Of a stretch of DNA of 64,000 nucleotides, positions 8,982 through 18,435 are shown one piece after another; within the stretch, counting starts at the first letter, position 1; each line of letters begins with the position of its first letter. The notes under the pieces are model-generated. The model saw only the letters and a program-made list of their open reading frames with translations. It had not been told where the DNA came from and did not search any database. Origin of the DNA: Planctomicrobium sp051465645 (lineage in GTDB: Bacteria > Planctomycetota > Planctomycetia > Planctomycetales > Planctomycetaceae); NCBI RefSeq assembly GCF_051465645.1, contig NZ_CP195790.1:806001-870000 (forward strand), read 5' to 3'. Both the position numbers and the translations under genes were made by a program.

Positions 8982-11540
8982 CTAATCGCGAGTTCGGGCG
9001 ATGAGTCGCGTGACATCCGCGAGTATTCTGGGGAGTGCCAGTCCGCCGGGTGCGGCAAGGTATCGCGGAGACCATGTCGGCGCAAATTTGTCTTTGTAAT
9101 CTCGCAAACCTTCGAAGCTGTAGAACCGGTCTCCGTGTCGGTAAAGCAAGGATGCCATTTTGTTCCATGCCGGAGACAATTCATGGGCTTCAATCCCTGA
9201 CAATGGAGCCATTCCCATGTTGAACCACTGATACCCCTGCTCTTTGCCCCACAGGATCAGCTCGATGAACAGATAGTCCATCATGCGCTTCGGGCTATCG
9301 AGATGACGCATTAAATCAATGGCGAATTCATCCTTGTCCGCTCCGAGCCACAGGTTGGCAAAGGCGACAATGACTCCCTGATAACGCACGATTGCGCACG
9401 GGAATCGACAGAGATATTCTTCATCATAGAAGCCAAGCGAAAACCCTTTTTCGGCCCCCTGCTTTTCTTCCAGCCAAGCGTCGGAAATCTCTTTCAGCCG
9501 AGGTAGGACTTCTTTGACCTGTTCAGGTGGCAGGACGATGAACTCTGTTCCTTCTTTACGGAACTTGTTGAAGTTGGATCGCAGGCTCTGCCAGCGTTTC
9601 CCTTCCATAGAGAAGGTCGATGTCTTTACTCGGGCCTCTTCGCCGAGCTTCAGCAGCACGAATCCCTGATCGATGTAGAGTGGGATATTCTCCGGGGCAA
9701 TATGGTAGAAGACGGGCCAGGCGTCGTACTTGTCGCAATGCTCGCGGAACTCCCACATCAGTTCTGCCCACGACTCGCGGTCGCCAACCGGATCGCCCAT
9801 CACCGTCCATGAACGGTTCTGTACTCCATACATCAGGAAGGCAGTTTTCTCATCATTGAACAGGAGAGCTTTATCTCCCAGCAATGCGAGATTGGATTGC
9901 GTTTTCGGTGAGGTTTTGACGATTGCGGAAGCGAGTTCCAGTTCTTCTTCTGTGGCGTTGTGCTCTTGTTGACGTGAATCCGCGCTCAACAGTTTAAGAA
10001 CAGCAAAACTCAGCAATAACACCATCACAGCAACCTGAGCACGAAGTGCCCGGGGAGCATCGGCGTCAAATGCGAATTTCCACCAGAGTTCGTGTGAGTA
10101 TTCGACATGCTGGTGACTAAAAAGAGCCAACCCTGTCGTGCAGATCACGACAATCAAAATCGCGGTGAACCAACGTGTCGTCCAGCTTGGATGCAGGATT
10201 GATCCGCGACGATAAAACTCTTTTCTGGCGAGCAGAAGCATTAGTAGCAGAAGGAAAGATCCGCTGGCCTCTTCGTAATCCAGTCCTTTGGAGAGAGAAA
10301 ACAGACAAGCGGCCGCCAGTAGTAACACTGCACCAAACCAGGCACCGTCGAGACGCCGCAAGAGTCCTCGTCCGAGGAGTAACAAGCCCCCACCAGCCAG
10401 GCTGGCAAGAAAGTGAGATGCTTCAACGGCTGGCAGCGGCAGAAACATCTTCAGCACTTCTACTCGTCCGGCAATCGGCGGAAGTGCTCCGGAGAACAGG
10501 AGAATTGCTCCCAACGCCATTGTCGCATAGGCAATAAATCGCGGAATTAATCCGCCCAGTGCATCGCCAGCAGTGATCGAAACGCGTTGAATCGTTTTCA
10601 GGTGCGGACGGGCTTCATACAGCACAAGAATGATGACCGCGACTGCTAATGGAGCAATGAAATACACCAGCCGAAAAATCATCAGTGCGGCGATTACGGC
10701 AGGCTGATTGTCAGCTCCTGAAAAGGTGAGAATCACTGCTTCAAAAACACCCACTCCACCTGGCACGTTGGTGATCACAATCGCAACGATTGCAAGCAGG
10801 AAGATTCCCAGGAATTCAAAATACGGAATCGTGACCGAGGCCGGCATGAGGACATAGAGACATCCTGCCGCAACCAGAAAGTCTGCCGTTGCAACCAAGA
10901 ATTGAAGCGCCAGTACCTTGGGCGAAGGAATCGTAAATTGATAGCCACGGCACTGTATCGGGGTTCGGCGGAAGAAGGAAAACGCGATGCTCGATAAAGC
11001 GATTAAAGCCAGAATGAATCCGAGTGGCCTGACCGAGGAGAATGGAAGATTCAATTCCGGGGGAATCGGAAAGGGAGTGGCGATGAACACCACGCCAGAC
11101 AATGCAAACAGTCCCAGCCAGAAAGTACTCCCCACCAGGATGATCAAATGCGTCATCTCTCCGGCAGAGAATCCCCAGGCAGAATAGAGTCTGGCACGGA
11201 CAGGGGTTCCACCGAAGATCGCACCGAAATTGTTTGATGCGACGAATCCGGTGAATGAAGCAAGTGAGATGCGTTTCAGCGAGAGAGGGTGTCCAAGAGT
11301 GCGAACCGCGATCAGGTCATATCCGATCAGGATGACATAGTTCAACGCTGTTAAAGCGGCACTGATCAGGATGACACTCTGCGGGACTTCCGCGAGGCTG
11401 GCGCGGATATCCTGCCATCGAAAAGATTCGACTTTACTATAGATCAACAGGATTGCAGCAAGGCAGATGAGAATAGCACCGACGGCTTTGAGGCTGGCGA
11501 CAAGTTTACCAGATCTACGAAGCGGTGGTGGGGGGGACAA
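8982..11540 (-). CDS. mprF: MprF-like bifunctional phosphatidylglycerol flippase/aminoacyltransferase
   Basis: An 852-residue membrane protein with MprF architecture. The N-terminal flippase part (UPF0104/LPG synthase TM, about residues 10-330) is followed by further membrane helices to about 510. The C-terminal soluble DUF2156/GNAT-like domain (about 540-840) contains MDYLFIELILWGKEQGY and FNMGMAPLSGIE. By family knowledge it transfers lysine or alanine from aminoacyl-tRNA to phosphatidylglycerol and flips the product, reducing the negative surface charge and giving resistance to cationic peptides. The only start upstream of the first helix is a TTG at 11540, since a stop codon lies four codons further upstream. 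The amino acid specificity cannot be read from the sequence. Confidence 0.88.
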   Translation of the reverse strand: MSPPPPLRRSGKLVASLKAVGAILICLAAILLIYSKVESFRWQDIRASLAEVPQSVILISAALTALNYVILIGYDLIAVRTLGHPLSLKRISLASFTGFVASNNFGAIFGGTPVRARLYSAWGFSAGEMTHLIILVGSTFWLGLFALSGVVFIATPFPIPPELNLPFSSVRPLGFILALIALSSIAFSFFRRTPIQCRGYQFTIPSPKVLALQFLVATADFLVAAGCLYVLMPASVTIPYFEFLGIFLLAIVAIVITNVPGGVGVFEAVILTFSGADNQPAVIAALMIFRLVYFIAPLAVAVIILVLYEARPHLKTIQRVSITAGDALGGLIPRFIAYATMALGAILLFSGALPPIAGRVEVLKMFLPLPAVEASHFLASLAGGGLLLLGRGLLRRLDGAWFGAVLLLAAACLFSLSKGLDYEEASGSFLLLLMLLLARKEFYRRGSILHPSWTTRWFTAILIVVICTTGLALFSHQHVEYSHELWWKFAFDADAPRALRAQVAVMVLLLSFAVLKLLSADSRQQEHNATEEELELASAIVKTSPKTQSNLALLGDKALLFNDEKTAFLMYGVQNRSWTVMGDPVGDRESWAELMWEFREHCDKYDAWPVFYHIAPENIPLYIDQGFVLLKLGEEARVKTSTFSMEGKRWQSLRSNFNKFRKEGTEFIVLPPEQVKEVLPRLKEISDAWLEEKQGAEKGFSLGFYDEEYLCRFPCAIVRYQGVIVAFANLWLGADKDEFAIDLMRHLDSPKRMMDYLFIELILWGKEQGYQWFNMGMAPLSGIEAHELSPAWNKMASLLYRHGDRFYSFEGLRDYKDKFAPTWSPRYLAAPGGLALPRILADVTRLIARTRD

Positions 11541-11870
11541 GTCCGTGTCTCAGTTGCAGCGGGATGTTCGCGGGGCTCTGAAACGATTGGCGGTCCTTCA
11601 GCGCAAAACATTTGTCGTACGCGTTCAGGCCAACGTTCAACCCTGGTTTCCCAAGTGTCGGGGGTCAATTTCGGTTGGTCAATCAGGGAGAACTGGATTC
11701 CCAGAAAAGCATTGTTCGTTCCCGAAGAACTATAACGCCAGTACTCCCGGTTCTGTCAAATGACTTCAGCTGCTGAAACTGTCGCAAATTTCGAATTCCA
11801 CACAGTTTGCATCCCGACATCGACTCTCTGGGGGAATGTCCTGTCAGGGGCGAGCGATTGGCCTGTCGAG

Positions 11871-12692
11871 CTACCAGTCGTTGTTGTCTTGTGGGGGAAT
11901 CCCGAGTGATTTCCCTCCATCGATTGCGACTGCAGTACCGGTCACCATCGCCGCTGCATCGCTGCAAAGATAGAGGATGGTACTGGCAACTTCGAATGGC
12001 GAAATCATCCGTCCATGAGCATGAGCTAAAGGACTGGACTTAAGGTAGCGACGTGCGGCATCATCCGGATTTTCTTCACATGCCAGTGTGCTGTCCATGA
12101 GGCGCGTGTCTGAAACTGGCCCGGGGCAGACGCAGTTGACCCTGATTCGATCCACTGTGTGGCAAAGGGCCAGACTTCGAGTCAACCCGACAAGTGCCAT
12201 TTTGCTGATCGAATAAACGGGATCATGTGCCCGGGGCATTAGCCCTGCGTTGCTGGCCGTGTTGACAATGGACCCGCCACCGCTTTTTTGCATGTGAGGG
12301 ACTGCAAACTTGGCACCAAAAAATGGAGCCTTCAGGTTGGTGTCCATGCAGTTCTGCCACTCCGACTCTTCAATTTCGGTGACCTGCCCGACCAGATTCA
12401 TCCCTGCATTGTTGATCAGGAAGTCGAGTCGGCCAGCTTTTGCGGCAGCCCCATCAATCAGTGAGCGGAGATCGTCAACATTTCGGACATCGCAAAGCTG
12501 CTCGTGAATTTCAAGAGCCCGAAATTCGTCACTGGTTTCGTGACACAGGTCAAAATCCCCAGTAAATACTCGGGCACCTGCGCGAGCGAAGGTCAATGCG
12601 GTGGCACGACCAATTCCGCTTGCTGCTCCTGTAATAACGGCGACACGACCAGCCATGTCAAAAAGAGGGAAATGGGAAAGGTCCGGCGTCAT
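11871..12692 (-). CDS. SDR family NAD(P)-dependent oxidoreductase
   Basis: A classical short-chain dehydrogenase/reductase of 273 residues. It shows the cofactor motif TGAASGIG near residue 21, NNAG near 96, the catalytic tyrosine and lysine in YSISK, and the typical C-terminal VTGTAVAIDGG. Acidic residues after the second strand (GDFD) suggest NAD(H) rather than NADP(H). I prefer the ATG at 12692, preceded by AAGGG seven bases upstream, over earlier in-frame ATGs at 12707 and 12734. It stands apart from neighbouring genes, so the substrate cannot be inferred. Confidence 0.88.
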   Translation of the reverse strand: MTPDLSHFPLFDMAGRVAVITGAASGIGRATALTFARAGARVFTGDFDLCHETSDEFRALEIHEQLCDVRNVDDLRSLIDGAAAKAGRLDFLINNAGMNLVGQVTEIEESEWQNCMDTNLKAPFFGAKFAVPHMQKSGGGSIVNTASNAGLMPRAHDPVYSISKMALVGLTRSLALCHTVDRIRVNCVCPGPVSDTRLMDSTLACEENPDDAARRYLKSSPLAHAHGRMISPFEVASTILYLCSDAAAMVTGTAVAIDGGKSLGIPPQDNNDW

Positions 12693-13488
12693 GTTCAGCC
12701 CTTGCATTCTTGCCAGAAAATAATGGCAATTCATCGCTGCAAATCATTGTCTGCGTGGGATGGACTGCTGGAGTTGCCAGCGTACTTTCCCGTCTGCAAA
12801 TGACGATTCAGTGGAAATCACGGGAAAGGAGCAACTCAGATCGCTCAATACTTCATCATACCGCGTCAGTGTTGACGCATGCATGGTATTCAGCGGTAAT
12901 TTACCGACAATGCAGCGAGATGGTGCAAGGTGAAAAGAAAAATGCCTCCGCATTGTGCCGGCGGATTGTCTTGTCCAGACCCGCAATTTTAGGTGGGTAC
13001 TACCGACCTGGATTGTGGGAGCCAGACGGATCGACCGAAGTCGAAGCATCTGGATATACACGCGGCCAAGTCTGACAGTTCCCTGCGGGATGGGAGTCGG
13101 GTCTACAAAATGCAATCCGGTATCGAACACCGCAGAGGCAGTGGCAGAGATCAAAAGATCGCTGCGACAAATAGATCCTATCGGTCCACCCCACCCCAGA
13201 CAAGAGTCAGATTTTCACGCGAACCTGTTTATTGAGAGTGATCACATTTCGCCCTGAAAAAAATCGATGCTGCGAGACTCGTTCCATTTCACTATCATGT
13301 GATGGGGAGAGTCTTTACCGATTGGCCGCCGCAGTTTGGCGGTTTCGAATGGAATCGACGTCTCCAGCAAATTGATCAGGCGTTTTGAGATTGGTGCAAG
13401 GTTTTCTGCCAGACGTTTAGAACATCGTCTCTTAAAGCCTGTCGTGCGGACGTAATGCAGGCTGGTTCGCGGCCTAAGGAAATTTTCC
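12693..13488. other. Long divergent intergenic region
   Basis: About 800 bases separate the divergent SDR gene and ispG. Short open frames in it have no domain-like sequence and no consistent ribosome binding sites. I see no hairpin terminator, no RNA gene and no clear promoter, although promoters for both flanking genes must be here. Confidence 0.5.
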
Positions 13489-14649
13489 GTGGAACAACGT
13501 ACTCTCCCTCGAAATCCGACCCGTTCTGTCCGTATCGGTAGCGTGACGTTAGGTGCCGCTCACCCCATTGCTGTTCAGAGTATGACGGCAACTCACACGC
13601 AGAACATTGACGCGACAGTTGAGCAGATTCAAAGTCTGGTCGACGCTGGAGCTGATATTGTTCGTGTCGCCGTGGACAGCAAAAAAGATGCAGAGGCACT
13701 TGCGATCATTTCTAAGCAGGTGACAGCCAACCTGTCGGTTGATTTGCAGGAGAATTATCGGCTGGCCGAGATCATCGCGCCGTACGTTGCCAAGCTGCGG
13801 TACAACCCCGGCCACCTTTATCACCACGAGCGAACGAAGCCATGGCAGGAGAAGGTCGAGTATCTCGCCAAGGTCGCACTCGACAATGATTGTGCAATCC
13901 GCATTGGTGTGAACTGTGGGTCCGTCGATCCAGATAAAAAAGAGAAGTACGATCACAACGATTCGATCTCACCGATGCTCGAAAGTGCGTTTGAGCACTG
14001 TGATCTGCTCGATTCTCTGAACTTCACTCGCTATTGCGTCTCGCTGAAAGACTCTGATCCCCGAAAGGTGATTGAAGTCAATCAGCGATTTGCTGAACTC
14101 CGGCCTGACGTTCCACTTCATCTGGGAGTAACAGAAGCCGGGATGCCACCTGACGGGATCATTAAAACCCGAGTGGCATTCGAGCAGTTAATCAGCAAAG
14201 GGATCGGCGATACAATTCGGGTTTCTCTCACGGTTCCCAATCCTCGTAAGTACGAAGAGATCGTTGCCGGAAGAAACATCCTCGCAGATATCGCTGCCGG
14301 CCGCGTTCGTTCCGTTGTCGACTTTGGTACGAACACGCTGAACATCATCAGTTGCCCAAGTTGTTCACGCGTTGAGAATGAAGCATTTATTGAACTCGCG
14401 CAGCAGGTCAAAGAAATGACCGAGTACGCCAAGGACTACGCCATCACGATTGCCGTCATGGGGTGTCGTGTGAACGGGCCGGGCGAGACCGATGATGCCG
14501 ATCTTGGACTCTGGTGCGGGCCGAGCCATGTGAATCTGAAGAAAGGCCCTGAATCACTCGGTGCCTATAAATACGACGAAATCCTGCCTCGGCTTCGCAG
14601 TGAACTCGATTTGATCATCGAGAAGAAGGCTGCGGCGTTGGCTGAATAG
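13489..14649 (+). CDS. ispG: 4-hydroxy-3-methylbut-2-en-1-yl diphosphate synthase (IspG/GcpE)
   Basis: The penultimate enzyme of the MEP isoprenoid pathway, converting methylerythritol cyclodiphosphate to HMBPP with a [4Fe-4S] cluster. The 386 residues form the short bacterial type: an N-terminal TIM barrel (AVQSMTATHTQNIDAT near 25, VGVTEAGMPPDGIIKTR-like block in the middle) and a C-terminal cluster domain with ISCPSCSRVE and MGCRVNGPGE, which carry the three cluster cysteines and the conserved glutamate. The start is a GTG at 13489 with AAGGA about nine bases upstream. It converges on pyrD across a shared terminator. This is the only isoprenoid pathway gene in the window; the toroid proteins further on are not obviously linked. 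Confidence 0.96.
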   Translation: MEQRTLPRNPTRSVRIGSVTLGAAHPIAVQSMTATHTQNIDATVEQIQSLVDAGADIVRVAVDSKKDAEALAIISKQVTANLSVDLQENYRLAEIIAPYVAKLRYNPGHLYHHERTKPWQEKVEYLAKVALDNDCAIRIGVNCGSVDPDKKEKYDHNDSISPMLESAFEHCDLLDSLNFTRYCVSLKDSDPRKVIEVNQRFAELRPDVPLHLGVTEAGMPPDGIIKTRVAFEQLISKGIGDTIRVSLTVPNPRKYEEIVAGRNILADIAAGRVRSVVDFGTNTLNIISCPSCSRVENEAFIELAQQVKEMTEYAKDYAITIAVMGCRVNGPGETDDADLGLWCGPSHVNLKKGPESLGAYKYDEILPRLRSELDLIIEKKAAALAE

Positions 14650-14677
14650 TTCTGATTCAGAACGATTGAGAGACTGC

Positions 14678-14717
14678 AAAGAAAAAGGCCTCACATTTGA
14701 TGTGGGGCCTTTTCTTT
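14678..14717. terminator. Bidirectional terminator between ispG and pyrD
   Basis: AAAGAAAAAGGCCTCACAT at 14678 and its near-perfect inverse at 14700-14717 flank a tiny loop. The stem has an A tract on the left and a T tract on the right, so it can end transcription from ispG on the plus strand and pyrD on the minus strand. Confidence 0.88.
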
Positions 14718-14754
14718 CGTTGATGCTGCAAATAGGGGTGTCAGATCGTCCGGA

Positions 14755-15705
14755 CTACACTGGCGATCCTGTGCTGGTGTGGCACGCTTTCGGGGGGAGC
14801 CCTTGCAGGGTTCCGATGATTTCCGTGACGCAGCTGAGCTTTTCTGCAGCGAGCGTCTGTTCCAGTTCCTGTGCAAGCCGTCCTGAGAGACCGGGATTGA
14901 AGAAACTGGCGGTTCCAATCTGAACGGCACTTGCTCCAGCAACCAGAAACTCCATGACGTCGTCAATGTTGCTGATTCCGCCGACCCCGATAATCGGGAT
15001 CGATACGGATTTCGCGACGAGGTAAACACAACGCAACGCGAGTGGCTTGATTGCCGGGCCGCTGAGACCTCCGAGTACGTTTCCGAGAACCGCCTTGCGA
15101 CGTCGCCAGTTGATGGCCATTCCCTGGTAGGTGTTCACCATCGAAACTGCGTCCGCTCCGCCGTCTGCAGCCGCCTTGGCGATGGCTGTGATGTCGGTGA
15201 CATTCGGGGTCAGCTTTGTGATGATCGGCAATGAGCAGGCATTGCGGACTGCCGCGACCAGCTTGCAGGCGGACTCAGGATTGGTTCCAAAGTCGACGCC
15301 ACCGCTGACGTTGGGGCAGGAAATGTTCAATTCCAGACCGGCCAGCCCCGGGACGTCACCCAGTCGAGCTGCCATCGTTGCGAAATCATCGATTGTTCGC
15401 CCAGCAATGTTCGCAAAGACTGGAGCGTTCAGGCTCAACAGGTACGGCAGATGTTTGTCGATAAACGTATCGATTCCATCATTGTCGAGCCCAATGGAAT
15501 TGAGCATTCCGGAACTGGTTTCAACAGTACGCGGAGGCGGATTGCCAATTCGCGGTGTCGGGGTGACCGTTTTGGGGATTATCCCCCCTAACTGAGTGAA
15601 ATCGACAAACGGAGACATCTCTTTCGCATATCCGAACGTTCCCGATGCAACGAGAATGGGATTGCGAAGCGACAAACGGCCGAGTTGAACTTCGAGGTTG
15701 ATCAT
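14755..15705 (-). CDS. pyrD: Dihydroorotate dehydrogenase, class 1B type
   Basis: This enzyme oxidises dihydroorotate to orotate in pyrimidine synthesis, using FMN. The 316-residue TIM barrel has ASGTFGYAKE near 20, the substrate loop NSIGLDN, the catalytic-cysteine motif NISCPNV near 138, and the phosphate-binding GVGGI and IGTA blocks near the end. A catalytic cysteine and no N-terminal membrane helix mark it as a soluble class 1B enzyme, which normally pairs with the PyrK electron-transfer subunit; no pyrK is nearby. I start it at the ATG at 15705 (MINLEVQL), where family similarity begins. An in-frame ATG at 15813 would add 36 residues unlike the family. Confidence 0.93.
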   Translation of the reverse strand: MINLEVQLGRLSLRNPILVASGTFGYAKEMSPFVDFTQLGGIIPKTVTPTPRIGNPPPRTVETSSGMLNSIGLDNDGIDTFIDKHLPYLLSLNAPVFANIAGRTIDDFATMAARLGDVPGLAGLELNISCPNVSGGVDFGTNPESACKLVAAVRNACSLPIITKLTPNVTDITAIAKAAADGGADAVSMVNTYQGMAINWRRRKAVLGNVLGGLSGPAIKPLALRCVYLVAKSVSIPIIGVGGISNIDDVMEFLVAGASAVQIGTASFFNPGLSGRLAQELEQTLAAEKLSCVTEIIGTLQGLPPKACHTSTGSPV

Positions 15706-15974
15706 GAGCGATAAGGTAATAGATTCGCGGTCATTCCAAAAATGAACGCAAAGATTTTCTAAAATTGTCCTGATCCAAGGGCGACCCCGTACGATTTCGG
15801 CCCATTTTGACAATTCGCTCTCGTCACGATTGGTGCAAAAGCGATAGAATCCATATCAGCGATTGTTCCATTCTCGTGAAAGTGGATGGGATGACCGAAT
15901 CCGATGGGGTTGAAGGGGTTCGTATCATCGAACAGGTCCTTCTCCTTTCAGAAAATTGCGATCTGGGGTGACCA

Positions 15975-17075
15975 ATGGTCGATCTTCTGTGCCTGCGACG
16001 GAACCGCTGGGGTTCTGCTTTGATTCTATGCGGCCTGTTGGTTGGGGGGATTTTTTCCGCCACGCGAATGCACGGGATCGATTCAAAGCAGGTGCGCGCT
16101 GATGAACCGGCGACACCGCCGAAGTTCGATGCGAAAACCAGGCAGGCGATTGATCGCGGTCTGCAGTTTATCGTCTCGACGATTCGTCGTGACGGGACTG
16201 TCGGAACCGACCTGCACCAACCGCCTGACTTGGGTTGTACCGCGATTGTCGGTCTCACCCTCCTTGCTGAAGGAAGCACACCTCGGGGTGGCAAATACAC
16301 GCGCGAAAGCACTCAGGTGCTTTATGGGGTGCTGGATCTGATTACGCAGCGTCCGCTCAGAACCGCTGGCGCCGCAGAAGTGACATTGATTCAGCGCAAG
16401 ATCGGGATGAACGCCGACTTGTTCTTTGCCACGCTGTATTTGAGCGAGGTTTATTATGAAGCCCCGGGAGCAGAACGCGAAATTCGCAGTGCTCTCGAAA
16501 AGCTGATTCAACATATCGGGGCGACTCAGGGGAAAGACGGAACCTGGGGAAATGAAAGCTGGGCTCCGATTCTCGGGACAGTGATGGGCTGGGAATGTCT
16601 ACGGTCCGCAAGTTCGGCAGGCTTTCAAATCGATGCCTCAGCCAAGCTGGTGGGAGATGCCCTGTTAGCCAACCTCAAGAAGCGGTCTGCTGATGAGCAG
16701 AATTGGATGCATGAGTTCTATAAAGACGCGTCGAGTCTGCGCGTTCTCTATTCGATGAACTACCGCGACGAACCGGTCTTTAAGGAGTGCGTGGATCGTC
16801 TTCTGAATCGCGTGAAGACTGATTCTCGACCATTCCAGCTCGCAGGGGGCGAAGAGTATCTCTCATTCTTCCTTGTGACAGAGTGCTTGCTGAAAGAGAA
16901 GCGTCCTGATTGGGCAGCTTGGTATCCTCGGGTACGTGATGAACTGATGCTGACGCAGAATCGAGATGGAAGCTGGACCGGGCACCACTGCATTACAAAC
17001 CGGACGTTCTGTACCTCAACTGCATTGCTGACTCTTCTTGCTCCGAACATGACTCTGACAATGTCAGAGCTGTGA
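15975..17075 (+). CDS. Exported alpha/alpha-toroid protein (prenyltransferase/squalene oxidase repeat)
   Basis: A 366-residue protein with an N-terminal membrane anchor or signal (about residues 12-32) and an alpha/alpha-toroid body of the prenyltransferase/squalene-cyclase repeat type. Repeat hallmarks are GLQFIVSTIRRDGTVG near 56, GATQGKDGTWGNESW near 180 and LTQNRDGSWTGHHC near 328. It lacks the DxDD motif of squalene-hopene cyclases, so cyclase activity is doubtful. Such proteins are common in planctomycetes and their roles are unknown. It reads divergently from pyrD, and its stop overlaps the start of the next toroid gene (TGATG), so the two are translated together. The start ATG has only a modest GGGGTG upstream. 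Confidence 0.82.
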   Translation: MVDLLCLRRNRWGSALILCGLLVGGIFSATRMHGIDSKQVRADEPATPPKFDAKTRQAIDRGLQFIVSTIRRDGTVGTDLHQPPDLGCTAIVGLTLLAEGSTPRGGKYTRESTQVLYGVLDLITQRPLRTAGAAEVTLIQRKIGMNADLFFATLYLSEVYYEAPGAEREIRSALEKLIQHIGATQGKDGTWGNESWAPILGTVMGWECLRSASSAGFQIDASAKLVGDALLANLKKRSADEQNWMHEFYKDASSLRVLYSMNYRDEPVFKECVDRLLNRVKTDSRPFQLAGGEEYLSFFLVTECLLKEKRPDWAAWYPRVRDELMLTQNRDGSWTGHHCITNRTFCTSTALLTLLAPNMTLTMSEL

Positions 17076-18355
17076 TGCACTGGATTTGCGCGATGACTCC
17101 CACACTGTTTGGATTCCGATTTGATGGTGTGGTTGCGCTCTCCCAGAACAACTCTGAGATTCACCGAAGCCAGACGCACTCACACCATCACGGATTTCGG
17201 CTCTCAGGATTAGCAGTCTATTGTCTGCTGTTTTCCTTGTGTCTTTTAACGCAAGGATGCCGGAAGCCGGAGCCTTCTCCGGCAGTGGATGGGAATTCCG
17301 TTCGAACGCCTGACCAGATTTTGCGTCGCGGTGTTGCATGGCTGATTCAGAATCAGGCGGAAGATGGCGGATGGCGTTCGACGACATATGGAACAATGCG
17401 ATCCGGTGTGGGGACGACAGCCATTGCGTTAGAGGCGCTTTCGGAGTGTCCGTTGGACGCTCACCCTGATCTGCAACTGTCGCTCAAGCGTGGCTTGCAG
17501 TATTTGACCACAAAAACTGACTCGTTCGGGATGGTGTGTGCTCCTGACGGACGTTCTGATTCACCTGTCTACGCGACCGCCCTTGTGATTACAGCAGGGA
17601 CTCGGGCAGGTCTTCTTGACGAAGAAAAGAAGCAGCAACTCGTTGAAGCACTTCAAAGGGCCCAGCAGGTTCCGGCGAACGGTTGGCCTCAAGATGCAAT
17701 CGGGCGCGGGGGATGGGGAGTGGAACCGGACCCTGCTACTGCAGAATCGAACCCGGCGACGATTTCAGTGACAGTCTTCGCTCTGAATGCACTGGCAATA
17801 GCAAACGGCCTGACTCCAGATTCGCGAACGGAGGCCCTGAATTTCCTGAAGAATTGCAGGAGTTCAAATGGGCGACCTGACGGCGGATTCTGGTTTGTTC
17901 CTAGACCAGATGATCACTTGAACAAGGCGGGATGGTTCACGAACGACGCCGGGCAAATTCAACCCCGTTCCTATCACACCGCAACTTGTGATGGAATCAT
18001 TTCACTCAATCGATTGGGGATCGGGCCTCAACACGCCGAGAGTCAGTTAGCGATTGCTGCATTGTTGAAGCAGGCAACCCCTTCAGTCCCTGTGCAGCTG
18101 AAAAGCACTGATGATGAAGCCGCACCACTGGCAGGTCTCTTTTTCTACAACGCGATGACATTTTCCAGCGCATGCGCTGTGATGAACGACAAGCAATTTG
18201 CTCCCCGATTATCGTTGATTCATCAACAACTGGTGGAGCTTCAACGCCCAGATGGCTCCTGGGAGAGCCCGCTGTCTCTTATGCGGGAGGATGATCCGTT
18301 GATCGCCACTTCGCTGGCACTGCTCGCACTGAGTCGCGATAAGCCGACTCAATAA
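17075..18355 (+). CDS. Toroid-fold lipoprotein (prenyltransferase/squalene oxidase repeat)
   Basis: The second gene of the pair, about 426 residues. A lipobox (LLTQGC, cysteine near residue 62) follows a hydrophobic stretch, suggesting a lipid-anchored periplasmic protein; the segment before it is unusually long for a lipoprotein signal, so the true start may lie further in, such as the ATG at 17093. The body carries toroid repeats: WLIQNQAEDGGWRS near 90, NGWPQDAIGRGGWG near 206 and LQRPDGSWES near 395. I see no cyclase DxDD motif. The ATG at 17075 shares one base with the upstream stop. A partner or substrate protein shared with the upstream paralogue is likely but unknown. Confidence 0.82.
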   Translation: MHWICAMTPTLFGFRFDGVVALSQNNSEIHRSQTHSHHHGFRLSGLAVYCLLFSLCLLTQGCRKPEPSPAVDGNSVRTPDQILRRGVAWLIQNQAEDGGWRSTTYGTMRSGVGTTAIALEALSECPLDAHPDLQLSLKRGLQYLTTKTDSFGMVCAPDGRSDSPVYATALVITAGTRAGLLDEEKKQQLVEALQRAQQVPANGWPQDAIGRGGWGVEPDPATAESNPATISVTVFALNALAIANGLTPDSRTEALNFLKNCRSSNGRPDGGFWFVPRPDDHLNKAGWFTNDAGQIQPRSYHTATCDGIISLNRLGIGPQHAESQLAIAALLKQATPSVPVQLKSTDDEAAPLAGLFFYNAMTFSSACAVMNDKQFAPRLSLIHQQLVELQRPDGSWESPLSLMREDDPLIATSLALLALSRDKPTQ

Positions 18356-18404
18356 AAAAGCCGCACGATGTGTTCCCTTTCGAAAGGGAACGGCATGTGC
18401 GGCT
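18354..18404 (-). terminator. Terminator of the ceramidase-like gene
   Basis: Outer arms AGCCGCAC (18359-18366) and GTGCGGCT (18397-18404) enclose a perfect 20-base palindrome at 18372-18391 (TTCCCTTTCGAAAGGGAA core). On the minus strand the hairpin runs into a T tract, so it ends transcription of the minus-strand gene that stops at 18436. It also abuts the stop of the plus-strand toroid gene. Confidence 0.85.
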
Positions 18405-18435
18405 GAATCACAATTCAACCAGCAAGCCAGTCGAC

